Made by a program: the position numbers and the translations under genes
Source: an uncultured Peptococcaceae bacterium
GTDB lineage: Bacteria > Bacillota > Peptococcia > Peptococcales > Peptococcaceae
NCBI GenBank assembly: GCA_910585405.1
Contig: CAJUDO010000001.1
Location: 124,001 to 188,000, forward strand
Length of the DNA stretch: 64,000 nt
Direction of reading: 5' to 3'
Shown here: positions 53,195 to 61,189 of the stretch, one piece after another
Numbering within the stretch: position 1 is the first letter of the stretch
Layout: each line of letters starts with the position of its first letter
Notes under the pieces: model-generated
Seen by the model: the letters and a program-made list of their open reading frames with translations, nothing else
Told to the model about the DNA's origin: nothing
Databases searched by the model: none

Positions 53195-53827
53195 ATGCCC
53201 TTTGATTACAAGAAAGAATACAAGGAATTTTATCTGCCCAAGGCCAAACCGGAAATTGTAGAAATTCCGGCAATGAATTACCTGGCTATTCGCGGGATGG
53301 GAAATCCCAACGAAGAAGGCGGCGCATACAAGGCTTCTATTGAGTTGTTGTATGCACTGGCCTATACCATCAAAATGAGCAAAAAAGGCGAGCATCAAAT
53401 CGAAGGCTATTTTGATTATGTCGTACCGCCGCTGGAGGGCTTCTGGTGGCAGGAAGGCTTTGGCGGCTTTGACTACACCCGCAAGGATGAATTTCATTGG
53501 ATTTCCGTTATTCGCCTGCCAGATTTTGTGCAGAAGGCAGACTTTGACTGGGCTGTCGCCGAGGCTACGCAAAAGAAAAAGCGAGATTTTTCCAGCGTAG
53601 AATTTTTAACCATTGCAGAAGGCCTGTGCGTGCAAATGATGCATGTAGGCTCATTTGATGAAGAATCTTCCAGTGTTGCGCTGATGGACCAGTATCTCAA
53701 AGAGCATGGATATGAAAACGACTTTTCCCCAAGCCGCCTCCATCATGAAATCTATCTCTCCGACGCCAGAAAAGTGGCGCCGGAAAAATGGAAAACGGTA
53801 CTTCGTCATCCCATCAAAAAAATCTGA
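53195..53827 (+). CDS. GyrI-like small-molecule-binding domain protein
   Basis: 210 residues. Follows the two-repeat SHS2/GyrI pattern: IPAMNYLAIRGMGNPNEEGG, YFDYVVPPLEGFWWQE, and the C-terminal HEIYLSDARKVAPEKWKTVL. Stand-alone GyrI-like proteins bind hydrophobic or cationic compounds, and some hydrolyse cyclopropane-bearing toxins. Single gene with a promoter, GAGGAGG ribosome binding site and terminator; it lies between spoVS and rny on the opposite strand. Confidence 0.85.
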   Translation: MPFDYKKEYKEFYLPKAKPEIVEIPAMNYLAIRGMGNPNEEGGAYKASIELLYALAYTIKMSKKGEHQIEGYFDYVVPPLEGFWWQEGFGGFDYTRKDEFHWISVIRLPDFVQKADFDWAVAEATQKKKRDFSSVEFLTIAEGLCVQMMHVGSFDEESSSVALMDQYLKEHGYENDFSPSRLHHEIYLSDARKVAPEKWKTVLRHPIKKI

Positions 53828-53929
53828 ATGAGCTAACTTGATTCCAAGTTTATTGACCAAGGCAGCTCCTTTGTCAAGCCATCCTACAAAGGATACTTCT
53901 TCACCGCTGTGTCCTGTTCCACAAACTGC

Positions 53930-53962
53930 AAAAAGCAGCTCTCACTAAGAGAACTGCTTTTT
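53930..53962 (+). terminator. Terminator of the GyrI-like gene
   Basis: AAAAAGCAGCTCTC pairs with GAGAACTGCTTTTT (one mismatch), 102 nt after the stop. Confidence 0.75.
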
Positions 53963-54070
53963 GCGTGTAGTAGTTATATGAAAAAGTGGGTAGCAAAATA
54001 ATTCACTGCGATAAAACCCAAAAAGAATGCTTGGAATACTGCGGTAACGACTGCTATCAAAAAAACTGCA

Positions 54071-54334
54071 TCAACGAGGCTCCACAATCAACTTAATCGC
54101 CGTGCGCTCCTCCTCCTCAATCATGATATCGGTAAAAGCCGGAATACAAATCAAATCAATACCGCTGGGCGCTACAAACCCTCTCGCAATTGCCACTGCT
54201 TTTACTGCCTGGTTTAACGCGCCCGCACCGATGGCCTGCATTTCTGCACCGCCTCGTTCCCGAATCACTCCGGCAAGCGCGCCTGCCACAGAATTTGGAT
54301 TTGATTTTGCTGAAACTTTTAATACTTCCATCAT
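54071..54334 (-). CDS. spoVS: Stage V sporulation protein S
   Basis: 87 residues, Alba-like fold: MEVLKVSAKSNPNSVAGALA, GAGALNQAVKAVAIARGFVA and a C-terminal TAIKLIVEP. Needed for late sporulation in Bacillus. It has its own sigma-H-type promoter in the gap after ymdB, as known for Bacillus spoVS. Ribosome binding site AGGAGGTAACG. Confidence 0.96.
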   Translation of the reverse strand: MMEVLKVSAKSNPNSVAGALAGVIRERGGAEMQAIGAGALNQAVKAVAIARGFVAPSGIDLICIPAFTDIMIEEEERTAIKLIVEPR

Positions 54335-54384
54335 CGTTACCTCCTGAATAATGAAATATAGTAATATCTGGAATATTATTATAT

Positions 54385-54411
54385 ATTCAACACTCCACGA
54401 AATATTCCTTT
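54385..54411 (-). promoter_or_regulatory. Sigma-H-type promoter of spoVS
   Basis: On the minus strand AAAGGAATA (54411-54403), 11 nt, GTTGAAT (54391-54385). Both boxes match the sigma-H consensus (RNAGGAWWW, RNNGAAT) fully. Confidence 0.75.
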
Positions 54412-54441
54412 TTCTGGAAGAAAAATTTCTTTTCTTTTTCT

Positions 54442-55218
54442 TTACACTACCTGTATGGGCGTAATCCCTTTTGCTTTGCCGGTTTTATCATCCAACTCCA
54501 CACATACCGCACACAACCGCGCCGGTCCCTGGGCGTGCTGAAAACGCACCGGAATCTGGCTGGTAAACTGCTGTATCGCCAGTTCTGTTTTCACACCCAG
54601 CACCGAGTCAATGGCACCGGTCATGCCCACATCACTGATATATGCCGTACCCTTGGGCAATATGCATCCATCCGCTGTCTGCACATGGGTATGGGTGCCC
54701 AGCACTGCGCTCACCCGTCCGTCTACATAGCGGGAAAAGGCAATCTTCTCCGAAGTCGCCTCGCCGTGCAAATCAATGACAATATGCCGCACACCCTGCT
54801 GCCGAATTTCCTGTAATAACGAATCAATCACAGCAAAGGGCGACGGCAGCGTACTGACATACACATTGCCCAGAAGATTCACCACAGCCACCTGCGTTCG
54901 CCCCTGATCGACGATGCTGTATCCCCGTCCCGGCGTGCCCTCAGGATAATTGTAGGGACGAACCAGCGTTTCCTCCCCATCAATAAAATTGTAAATATCC
55001 TGATTGGCCCACGCATGATTTCCCAAGGTCACCACATCTGCACCTGCAAAGCGCAGCGCACGAAACTGCTGCTCCGTAATACCGTTGCGCTCTGCGGCAT
55101 TTTCTCCATTGACAATCACCAAATCGCTCTGATACTGCCGCCGCAAACGCCCCAATTCCTGCTGTACCTTCGCCAAACCTGCCTCGCCTGTCACATCTCC
55201 TACAAATAAAATATTCAA
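54442..55218 (-). CDS. ymdB: YmdB-family metallophosphoesterase
   Basis: 258 residues. Cyclic-nucleotide phosphodiesterase family important for biofilm/motility choice in Bacillus. Metal-site motifs NILFVGDVTGEAGL, VNGENAAERNGIT, TLGNHAWANQDI and GTHTHVQTADG are complete. The start overlaps the LRAT-domain gene by 4 nt. Typically next to rny and spoVS. Confidence 0.95.
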   Translation of the reverse strand: MNILFVGDVTGEAGLAKVQQELGRLRRQYQSDLVIVNGENAAERNGITEQQFRALRFAGADVVTLGNHAWANQDIYNFIDGEETLVRPYNYPEGTPGRGYSIVDQGRTQVAVVNLLGNVYVSTLPSPFAVIDSLLQEIRQQGVRHIVIDLHGEATSEKIAFSRYVDGRVSAVLGTHTHVQTADGCILPKGTAYISDVGMTGAIDSVLGVKTELAIQQFTSQIPVRFQHAQGPARLCAVCVELDDKTGKAKGITPIQVV

Positions 55219-55670
55219 TCCTGTAAATCCTCCTCAATCTGTTCCCGCATCATTACCTGTCGGGAAATCCGTCGTCCGCAGGCGCACCAATTCACAAAAT
55301 GTTCGCAGTTGTTACAGAGAAAATTGTATCCGCCGAAATTGCAGCCCACCTGGCTTAATGCCCTCCGCGCCACTTCCTCCTGCGGAAAGCAAAACCGCAC
55401 ATCATAGGCCGGGCAAATCACCCCGCCCCGACAGAACGCAGAGCAGCTGGTGCGCTGAATCCAGGCATTGGCGTGAATATATTCCATTTTTCCGCTGAAA
55501 TGCACCACCGTGCCATCCCCCATATCTAATCCATAATGGCGGAACGTAGGAAATCCATCCTCAAACTGCTGCAAAAAAATGCGCTGCTTTCCCTCCAACA
55601 ACGTTTCCCGCACCAATCGCTGCTCCGCCGGAGTCAACCGGCGCACTGTATAAATTGCACGACATGTCAT
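55215..55670 (-). CDS. LRAT-domain (NlpC/P60-like acyltransferase/protease fold) protein
   Basis: 151 residues. The LRAT signature is seen: His in FRHYGLDMGDGTVVHF (two His) and the Cys motif CNNCEHFVNWC near residue 120. Such proteins are circularly permuted papain-fold acyltransferases or hydrolases. Cys-rich for a cytoplasmic protein (about eight Cys). Coupled to ymdB by an overlapping stop/start. Function unknown in bacteria. Confidence 0.75.
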   Translation of the reverse strand: MTCRAIYTVRRLTPAEQRLVRETLLEGKQRIFLQQFEDGFPTFRHYGLDMGDGTVVHFSGKMEYIHANAWIQRTSCSAFCRGGVICPAYDVRFCFPQEEVARRALSQVGCNFGGYNFLCNNCEHFVNWCACGRRISRQVMMREQIEEDLQD

Positions 55671-55764
55671 GCTGTACTCACCTCACTGTCTGTTACAGCA
55701 TATGTGCAACCAAAACAACAGGTGCCAAATTTCCTTTCCCTGCAAAAATCAATAAGCCATTTGC

Positions 55765-57501
55765 TTATCGTCCGTACTGTTTCATTTTCTCAAACAATAT
55801 TGCGCTTTCCTTTACAGGAATTTCCCGAACCCTACCAATTTGTCTGGCCAGACAGGCTGTTCGGGCTCCGTCCTCTAAAATCTGCGCCAGCATGTACGCC
55901 CGCGCCATGGTATCTGCTACGGTCACCGCGCCATGATTTGCCAGTAAACATCCGTTGGCTTCCCGCAAAACGTCTGCCGCCTGCTGAGCCAATTCTTCAC
56001 TGCCCGGCGGGCAATATGGTACCAAAGGAATAGCACCCGGAGCCAGCATGCCCATTTCACTGATCACCGCGCCTAAAGCCTGACCGCTGGCTCCATAGGC
56101 AGTACAATAGGCCGCATGGGTATGCACAATTGCACTGCAATCAGGACGGGCCTGATAGATGGCGCAGTGCATAGGCAGCTCCGAGGACGGTTTATAGCCA
56201 TTGCGTACTCCTGCAATCTCACTGCCATCCATATGCACGATACAGATATCTTCCGCTTTCATCTGATCATACAGCACCCCCGACGGCGTAATGGCCAACA
56301 GATCATGCTCTCTATCCACCATGCTGACATTGCCAAAGCTACCGCTGCTCAAGCCGTCTTTGGCCATATTCTGCGCGGCAGTCAGCACCTGTTGCTGCAG
56401 AGAACGGGCATCGCACTGCAACGCAGGTTGTCCCCGCCGCAGCGCTTCCAGATTCTGCGCAAAGGGCGGATAGGCTACGCCTTTCTCCGTAATAATCGCT
56501 GTAATATACCTCTCCGGCGTCACGTCAAAAGCCGGATTGAACACCATCGCCCCGTCAGGTACAGTCTGACGGCCGTTAAACTGGCGGATTTCTTCCTCCT
56601 TCCGCTGTTCAATGGGAATCAAACTGCCATCTCTCAACGAAAAGTCCACTGTAGACAGCGGCGCTACCACATAAAAAGGAATGCCATGCTCCTTTGCCAA
56701 GACCGCCACCGTATAGGTCCCGATTTTATTGGCAGTATCTCCATTGGCGGCAATGCGGTCCGCGCCCACAACCACCGCCTGCACCTTTTGCTGTGCCATG
56801 ACCACGCCGGCCATATTATCGCAGATGGTCGTCACCGGAATCCCGCTCTGACTGAGCTCCCACGCAGTAAGCCGCGCCCCCTGCAATAGAGGCCGCGTTT
56901 CGTCGGAATAAACCGCTACAGGATGCTGCCGCTCCTGCAAAATATAGGCAGGCGCCAAAGCTGTACCATACATACTAGTAGCCAAAGCGCCGGCATTACA
57001 GTGAGTCAGCATTGCTTGAAAATTCGGAATATTCTGCAGCAAGTCCGCGCCATATTCACCCATTGCCTTGCAAGCCGCGATATCCTCCTCCAGCATTCGC
57101 TGACATTCCAGATACAATCCCTGCACCAGTTTCGCCGCTGTTATCCCGTCTTCCGCCGCAGCACACTGCGCCACAGCCACATCCTGCATCCGTGTCACCG
57201 CCCAATGCAAATTCACCGCTGTGGGCCGCGCAGTGTCCAAATATGCACTGATTTCCTCCACCGCCGCTGTAAAATTGTCCGCCGTCAGCGTTCCGGCTTC
57301 CAGTCTGCGTGCCGCGCCCAACCATACGCCAAAAGCCGCCGCCAGACCAATGGCCGGTGCGCCCCGCACCACCAGTCTTTTAATAGCATCCCACATCTGC
57401 TCTGCCGTAGTAATCTCCAATTGGCACAACTCCCCTGGCAGCTTTGTCTGGTCAATTAAAAAAACCTTCCCATTCTCTAACCAAATAGGCTTAGGTAACA
57501 T
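55765..57501 (-). CDS. Fused methylthioribose-1-phosphate isomerase and class II aldolase
   Basis: 578 residues from the ATG at 57501, with AAAGGAGGGTG upstream. Residues 1-340 are MtnA (eIF2B-alpha-like): RLVVRGAPAIGLAAAFG, catalytic Cys in THCNAGALAT and Asp in VGADRIAANGDTANKIGTY. Residues about 370-578 are a class II aldolase/MtnB-type domain: GNVSM, catalytic Glu in SSELPMHCAIYQ, zinc His in AIVHTHAAYCTAYG and LLANHGAVTV. MtnA makes the ribulose-1-phosphate; the second domain could dehydrate it (methionine salvage) or cleave it to DHAP and an aldehyde (DHAP shunt for methylthioadenosine or 5-deoxyadenosine waste). No kinase or phosphorylase gene is in view. Confidence 0.88.
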   Translation of the reverse strand: MLPKPIWLENGKVFLIDQTKLPGELCQLEITTAEQMWDAIKRLVVRGAPAIGLAAAFGVWLGAARRLEAGTLTADNFTAAVEEISAYLDTARPTAVNLHWAVTRMQDVAVAQCAAAEDGITAAKLVQGLYLECQRMLEEDIAACKAMGEYGADLLQNIPNFQAMLTHCNAGALATSMYGTALAPAYILQERQHPVAVYSDETRPLLQGARLTAWELSQSGIPVTTICDNMAGVVMAQQKVQAVVVGADRIAANGDTANKIGTYTVAVLAKEHGIPFYVVAPLSTVDFSLRDGSLIPIEQRKEEEIRQFNGRQTVPDGAMVFNPAFDVTPERYITAIITEKGVAYPPFAQNLEALRRGQPALQCDARSLQQQVLTAAQNMAKDGLSSGSFGNVSMVDREHDLLAITPSGVLYDQMKAEDICIVHMDGSEIAGVRNGYKPSSELPMHCAIYQARPDCSAIVHTHAAYCTAYGASGQALGAVISEMGMLAPGAIPLVPYCPPGSEELAQQAADVLREANGCLLANHGAVTVADTMARAYMLAQILEDGARTACLARQIGRVREIPVKESAILFEKMKQYGR

Positions 57502-57524
57502 CGTCAACACCCTCCTTTTGTTGT

Positions 57525-57553
57525 AGTATACCATGACCCACTGAGTTACACAA
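57525..57553 (-). promoter_or_regulatory. Promoter of the MtnA-aldolase fusion gene
   Basis: On the minus strand TTGTGT (57553-57548), 17 nt, TATACT (57530-57525), with TGG before the -10. The leader is only about 20 nt, so a SAM riboswitch is excluded for this promoter. Confidence 0.6.
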
Positions 57554-57559
57554 TAAAAA

Positions 57560-57619
57560 GACTTACAGCAAATCAACTAACGGCGGCAGCCTCGCTGATT
57601 CATTGAAACACTGTAAGTC
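57560..57619 (-). terminator. Large terminator hairpin after the helicase gene
   Basis: GACTTACAG / CTGTAAGTC (9 bp) encloses a 42-nt structured loop with a small GGC/GCC hairpin; TTTTTATTG follows on the minus strand. A second hairpin TGCCTCAG / CTGAGGCA lies just before it (57628-57656). Confidence 0.65.
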
Positions 57620-57743
57620 CTTCACTGCCTCAGACGACTCTGTTTGCTGAGGCATTTTCTATTATGTGTGATCCTGCAGCAAATATGCTGCCAACATCTG
57701 CATTTTCTCTAAACAAAACTATTATATATTGTCAAAACATTCT

Positions 57744-59210
57744 TCAAAATTTCGCCTTTGTCACCTTACGCACCTTTGCCTTAATAGGCTTGGTCTGCAA
57801 TGTTTTCCACACCAGTGGGCCTTTGCCGTTTAAGATCTCTACCGTGCTGGTCCAATCCATAATCTGAATCACGCCGATATCTGCCGCCTCCACGCCGGGA
57901 ATGGCACAGATGGTGCCCACAATATCAACAGGGCGAATTTTCGCCTTTTTCCCATCGGCAATTTGCAGTTTGAGAATATTGGCATGAAGCGCAGCGTGTT
58001 TGCTACCTTTTTCCTCCGGCTGAACATCCATCTTCTCGCGGAATGCAGGTTCCGCCTCTGCAACCGCCTGCGCCGTCGGAAGCTCCAACTGCACGATGGG
58101 CAATTGCAGCAGCTTCTCAACCTGCTCCAGTTCATGCCGTTCCCAGGATTCCACCAGAGAAATCGCCGTACCGGACAATCCGGCCCGACCGGTACGACCA
58201 ATACGGTGAATATACGTTTCCCGTTCCGGCGGCAGCTCATAATTCACCACCAGCGAGATATTTTCCACATCAATGCCCCGCGCCGCCACATCTGTAGCCA
58301 CCAGATACCGAAACAGCCCTTTTTTGAAATCCCGCATCACTTCTGTGCGCTCCCACTGCTCCATACCGCCATGCAGACGGGCACAGCTGAAACCATCCTC
58401 CCACAGCGCATCGTAAATATCCTCTACCTCTGCGCGCATATTGGCGAAAATAATACAACTGTCGGGATTGTACACCTTCAACAGTCCCAGTAGCAATTCC
58501 AACCGCTCTGCGTCATCACAGCAATACCATCCGTGAGAGATGGCCCGACTGCTCACAGGCTCGCCCGCTATGGTAATACGCAACGGCTCCCGCAAATACT
58601 GCTGTGCCAACACCTCCACCGCCTTGGGCATGGTAGCGGAAAATAGCAGCGTTACCCGATCCTCCGGCAAATAGGACAGAATCTGCTCCACTTGTTCTAT
58701 AAAACCCATATGCAGCATTTCATCCGCTTCGTCAAGCACAAGATAGCCAATAGAGCCAGTAAACAACGTTCCCCGCTCCAAATGGTCCAACACCCGCCCT
58801 GGCGTGCCTACCACCATGTGCGACTTCTGCTTCAAATCTTTCTCCTGCTGACGGAAGGAATGTTTCCCGTACAACGCCGGCACCTTGATGCGCTTCAGCT
58901 TCCCGATGTCCATGATTTCCTGCTGCACCTGCATAGCCAACTCGCGGGTGGGCGTTAAAATCAATACCTGCGGATGATTTTCCTCCCAATTCACCAATTG
59001 ACACAGCGGAATACCATAAGCCGCCGTCTTCCCACTGCCAGTCTGCGCCTGCGCAATGAGGTCCCGCTTTTGCAGCACCTCAGGAATCACCTCCCGCTGC
59101 ACCGCAGTAGGCTGCTCCATACCTAACAACTCCAATGTCTGCAAAATCCTATCGTCCAAACCATATTGGGCAAAGCATTGCTGCTCCGCCGTCTTCCCAT
59201 CTCCTGTCAT
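57744..59210 (-). CDS. DEAD-box RNA helicase, DbpA/YxiN-like
   Basis: 488 residues. Motif I AQTGSGKTAAYGIP, Ia PTRELAMQVQQE, II LVLDEADEML, III LFSATMPKAV, VI HRIGRTGRAG. The C-terminal 75 residues (IRPVDIVGTICAIPGVEAAD, IGVIQIMDWTSTVEILNG) match the DbpA RNA-binding domain that recognises 23S rRNA hairpin 92, so a role in 50S subunit assembly is likely. Ends in basic KPIKAKVRKVTKAKF. Confidence 0.93.
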   Translation of the reverse strand: MTGDGKTAEQQCFAQYGLDDRILQTLELLGMEQPTAVQREVIPEVLQKRDLIAQAQTGSGKTAAYGIPLCQLVNWEENHPQVLILTPTRELAMQVQQEIMDIGKLKRIKVPALYGKHSFRQQEKDLKQKSHMVVGTPGRVLDHLERGTLFTGSIGYLVLDEADEMLHMGFIEQVEQILSYLPEDRVTLLFSATMPKAVEVLAQQYLREPLRITIAGEPVSSRAISHGWYCCDDAERLELLLGLLKVYNPDSCIIFANMRAEVEDIYDALWEDGFSCARLHGGMEQWERTEVMRDFKKGLFRYLVATDVAARGIDVENISLVVNYELPPERETYIHRIGRTGRAGLSGTAISLVESWERHELEQVEKLLQLPIVQLELPTAQAVAEAEPAFREKMDVQPEEKGSKHAALHANILKLQIADGKKAKIRPVDIVGTICAIPGVEAADIGVIQIMDWTSTVEILNGKGPLVWKTLQTKPIKAKVRKVTKAKF

Positions 59211-59362
59211 CTACACTGCTCCTTTTTCGCAAAAATACAAGCCCATTTATATCGCCAGCGGATAAATACTCCGCGAAACAAATTTATATTTTGGTAATCT
59301 GTTCAATCGCATACAGTGGAAGATCTACAAGCCAATCTTCCTTGTTTACCCATACTTATAAC

Positions 59363-60562
59363 CTAGTAATCCTTAGCCAACAAAAAATCTGCTAAATGCA
59401 CAATCTTTACGCCGTTGATATTGCCTGCGGCAAGCTCGTCAAGGGTCACTATATATTTGGGGTAGTGGTCTTTGATTTCAAGCAGATTGGCAACCTCATG
59501 GTCGGATTCCTCCGGCAGATTACGGCACACCTGCACATAAATACGCTCGTCGCGCCGTACTGCCACAAAGTCAATTTCTTTCGTTTCATTCTTGCCAATA
59601 TAGACCTCATAGCCTTTTCTGCGAAGTTCAAAGTATACGATGTTTTCAAGCATAGCGGCAACAGATTTCGGGCTAAAACCCATCATGCAGTATTTCAGAG
59701 AAGCATCGGCCAGATAAAATTTTTCCTGCGTTTTTAGTATGGATTTTCCCTGCAAATCGTATCGCTGACAGCGGTAGATCACAAAGGCTTTTTCCAACCA
59801 TTCCAGATAGTTATATACCGCTTCTACCGAAAGAGAACGGCCCTCGCTTTTCAGAAACTTCACAATCGCATTAGCAGAAAAGGTCTTGCCAACATTTTCA
59901 ATAATATACTTTACGACACGGTTGAATAGGTCAAAATTTGTGATGTTATGCCGTTTTGTGATATCGCTGGTGATGACGGAATTATAAATGCCCTCGACGA
60001 TCTGATAGGCCGCACCCTCGTCAAAATTACTCAACGCAACGAGGGGAAATCCGCCCATGCGGATATACTCGTTTAACAGTTCTTTCGGCGTGCGTCCGCT
60101 TGACTTTTTGAACTCCATATACTCGGCAAAGGACAGCGTAAACACGGGGATGGAAATATACCGTCCCGTCAGGTAAGTGGATATTTCGCTTGCCATCAGC
60201 TTGGAATTGGGCCCAGTCACATAAATGTCCGTATTGGCATTTTCCAAAAGACTGTTGACAGCTTTTTCCCAGCCCGTGATTTCTTGCACTTCGTCAAGCA
60301 AAAGATAATAGCGCTCACTGTCTGTCATTTTTTCTTTAATGCCATAATACATATCATTGTCAGTCATTCCGTCGTTAAAATCTTCCGAGGTATAACGCAT
60401 ATTGATAATGTGGTCGGCAGGAACGCCGCTTTTTGTCAAATCATCTTGCAACATTTCTAAAATCATGGATTTACCGCAGCGGCGAATGCCTGCAAGAACT
60501 TTCACCAGCGGCACATCACGATAGGTTTTAAGTGTTTCTAAGTAATGGGGTCTCACAATCAT
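59363..60562 (-). CDS. AAA ATPase with DUF4143 domain
   Basis: About 399 residues. Walker A LAGIRRCGKSMILEML, Walker B YYLLLDEVQEI, an Arg-finger-like region VTGPNSKLMASE, and a C-terminal DUF4143 domain with endonuclease-like motif KETKEIDFVAVRRDERIYVQ (E-x-D-F, QxC). Start at 60562 with AAAGGAGG upstream; an open TTG at 60646 is not supported. Family role unknown; often linked to mobile or defence-type regions. Paralogue of the gene at 61190. Confidence 0.88.
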   Translation of the reverse strand: MIVRPHYLETLKTYRDVPLVKVLAGIRRCGKSMILEMLQDDLTKSGVPADHIINMRYTSEDFNDGMTDNDMYYGIKEKMTDSERYYLLLDEVQEITGWEKAVNSLLENANTDIYVTGPNSKLMASEISTYLTGRYISIPVFTLSFAEYMEFKKSSGRTPKELLNEYIRMGGFPLVALSNFDEGAAYQIVEGIYNSVITSDITKRHNITNFDLFNRVVKYIIENVGKTFSANAIVKFLKSEGRSLSVEAVYNYLEWLEKAFVIYRCQRYDLQGKSILKTQEKFYLADASLKYCMMGFSPKSVAAMLENIVYFELRRKGYEVYIGKNETKEIDFVAVRRDERIYVQVCRNLPEESDHEVANLLEIKDHYPKYIVTLDELAAGNINGVKIVHLADFLLAKDY

Positions 60563-60695
60563 AGGATCGCCTCCTTTACTATTAGTATATCCAAAAACTT
60601 CTGAATAATAAATAGTTTTTACTGAAATTTCGTAAAAACTTTTCAATTTCGCTTTATCCCCTCTCCCTGTTTATTACCCCGGTCAAATTTTTTTA

Positions 60696-60725
60696 TTCGC
60701 ATTTTTTCTTCTTTTAGAGTACAAT
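60696..60725 (+). promoter_or_regulatory. Promoter of the glutaredoxin-like gene
   Basis: TTCGCA (60696-60701), 18 nt, TACAAT (60720-60725). Average quality. Confidence 0.45.
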
Positions 60726-60763
60726 GAATACAGTAGTTTTTATTAAAGAACGGAGGCTTCCCC

Positions 60764-61030
60764 ATGGCAAAGAAAGAAGTAACTGTATATACAATGGACC
60801 GCTGCCCTTTTTGCTTGCAGCTCAAACTGTTTTTGAAGCGCAAAGGCGTGGAATTTACCGAAATCAACACCTCACAGCATCCTGAAGTATTAAAAATGCT
60901 GCAAGATGAAACCAGCTTTCTCACGCTGCCCCAAGTGTTTGTGGACGATAACTTCCTAGGCGGCTATGACAATATCATCGAGCTGCACCAAAAAGGAAAA
61001 TTCAACCGGATTTTCGGTTTGGAAGACTAA
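60764..61030 (+). CDS. Glutaredoxin-like protein
   Basis: 88 residues with the redox motif DRCPFCLQLK (CPFC) and the cis-Pro in LTLPQVFVDDNFLGG. Glutathione- or thioredoxin-dependent disulfide reductant. Single gene with promoter and strong terminator, on the opposite strand between two AAA ATPase genes. Confidence 0.92.
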   Translation: MAKKEVTVYTMDRCPFCLQLKLFLKRKGVEFTEINTSQHPEVLKMLQDETSFLTLPQVFVDDNFLGGYDNIIELHQKGKFNRIFGLED

Positions 61031-61078
61031 ACTTTCCGCAAATTTTGGACTGAAAAAACATTTCAGATATTACATGAT

Positions 61079-61129
61079 GAACCGGCCTGTAATCGTTAGA
61101 AGGGGAATCTAACGATTACAGGCCGGTTC
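61079..61129 (+). terminator. Terminator of the glutaredoxin-like gene (22-bp perfect stem)
   Basis: GAACCGGCCTGTAATCGTTAGA pairs perfectly with its inverse after a 7-nt loop, followed by TTTGTTG. Very stable. Confidence 0.8.
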
Positions 61130-61149
61130 TTTGTTGCCCCGATATAAAA

Positions 61150-61183
61150 ATGCCCGTCACAATTTTGAATCTGTGATGGACAT
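61150..61183 (-). terminator. Terminator of the second AAA ATPase gene
   Basis: On the minus strand ATGTCCATCACA pairs with TGTGACGGGCAT (two mismatches), followed by TTTTTATATC. Confidence 0.75.
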
Positions 61184-61189
61184 AGCTAT

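Noticed and set aside
57502..57560. SAM riboswitch before the MtnA fusion
   Set aside because: The promoter lies only about 25 nt before the gene, leaving no room for a riboswitch.
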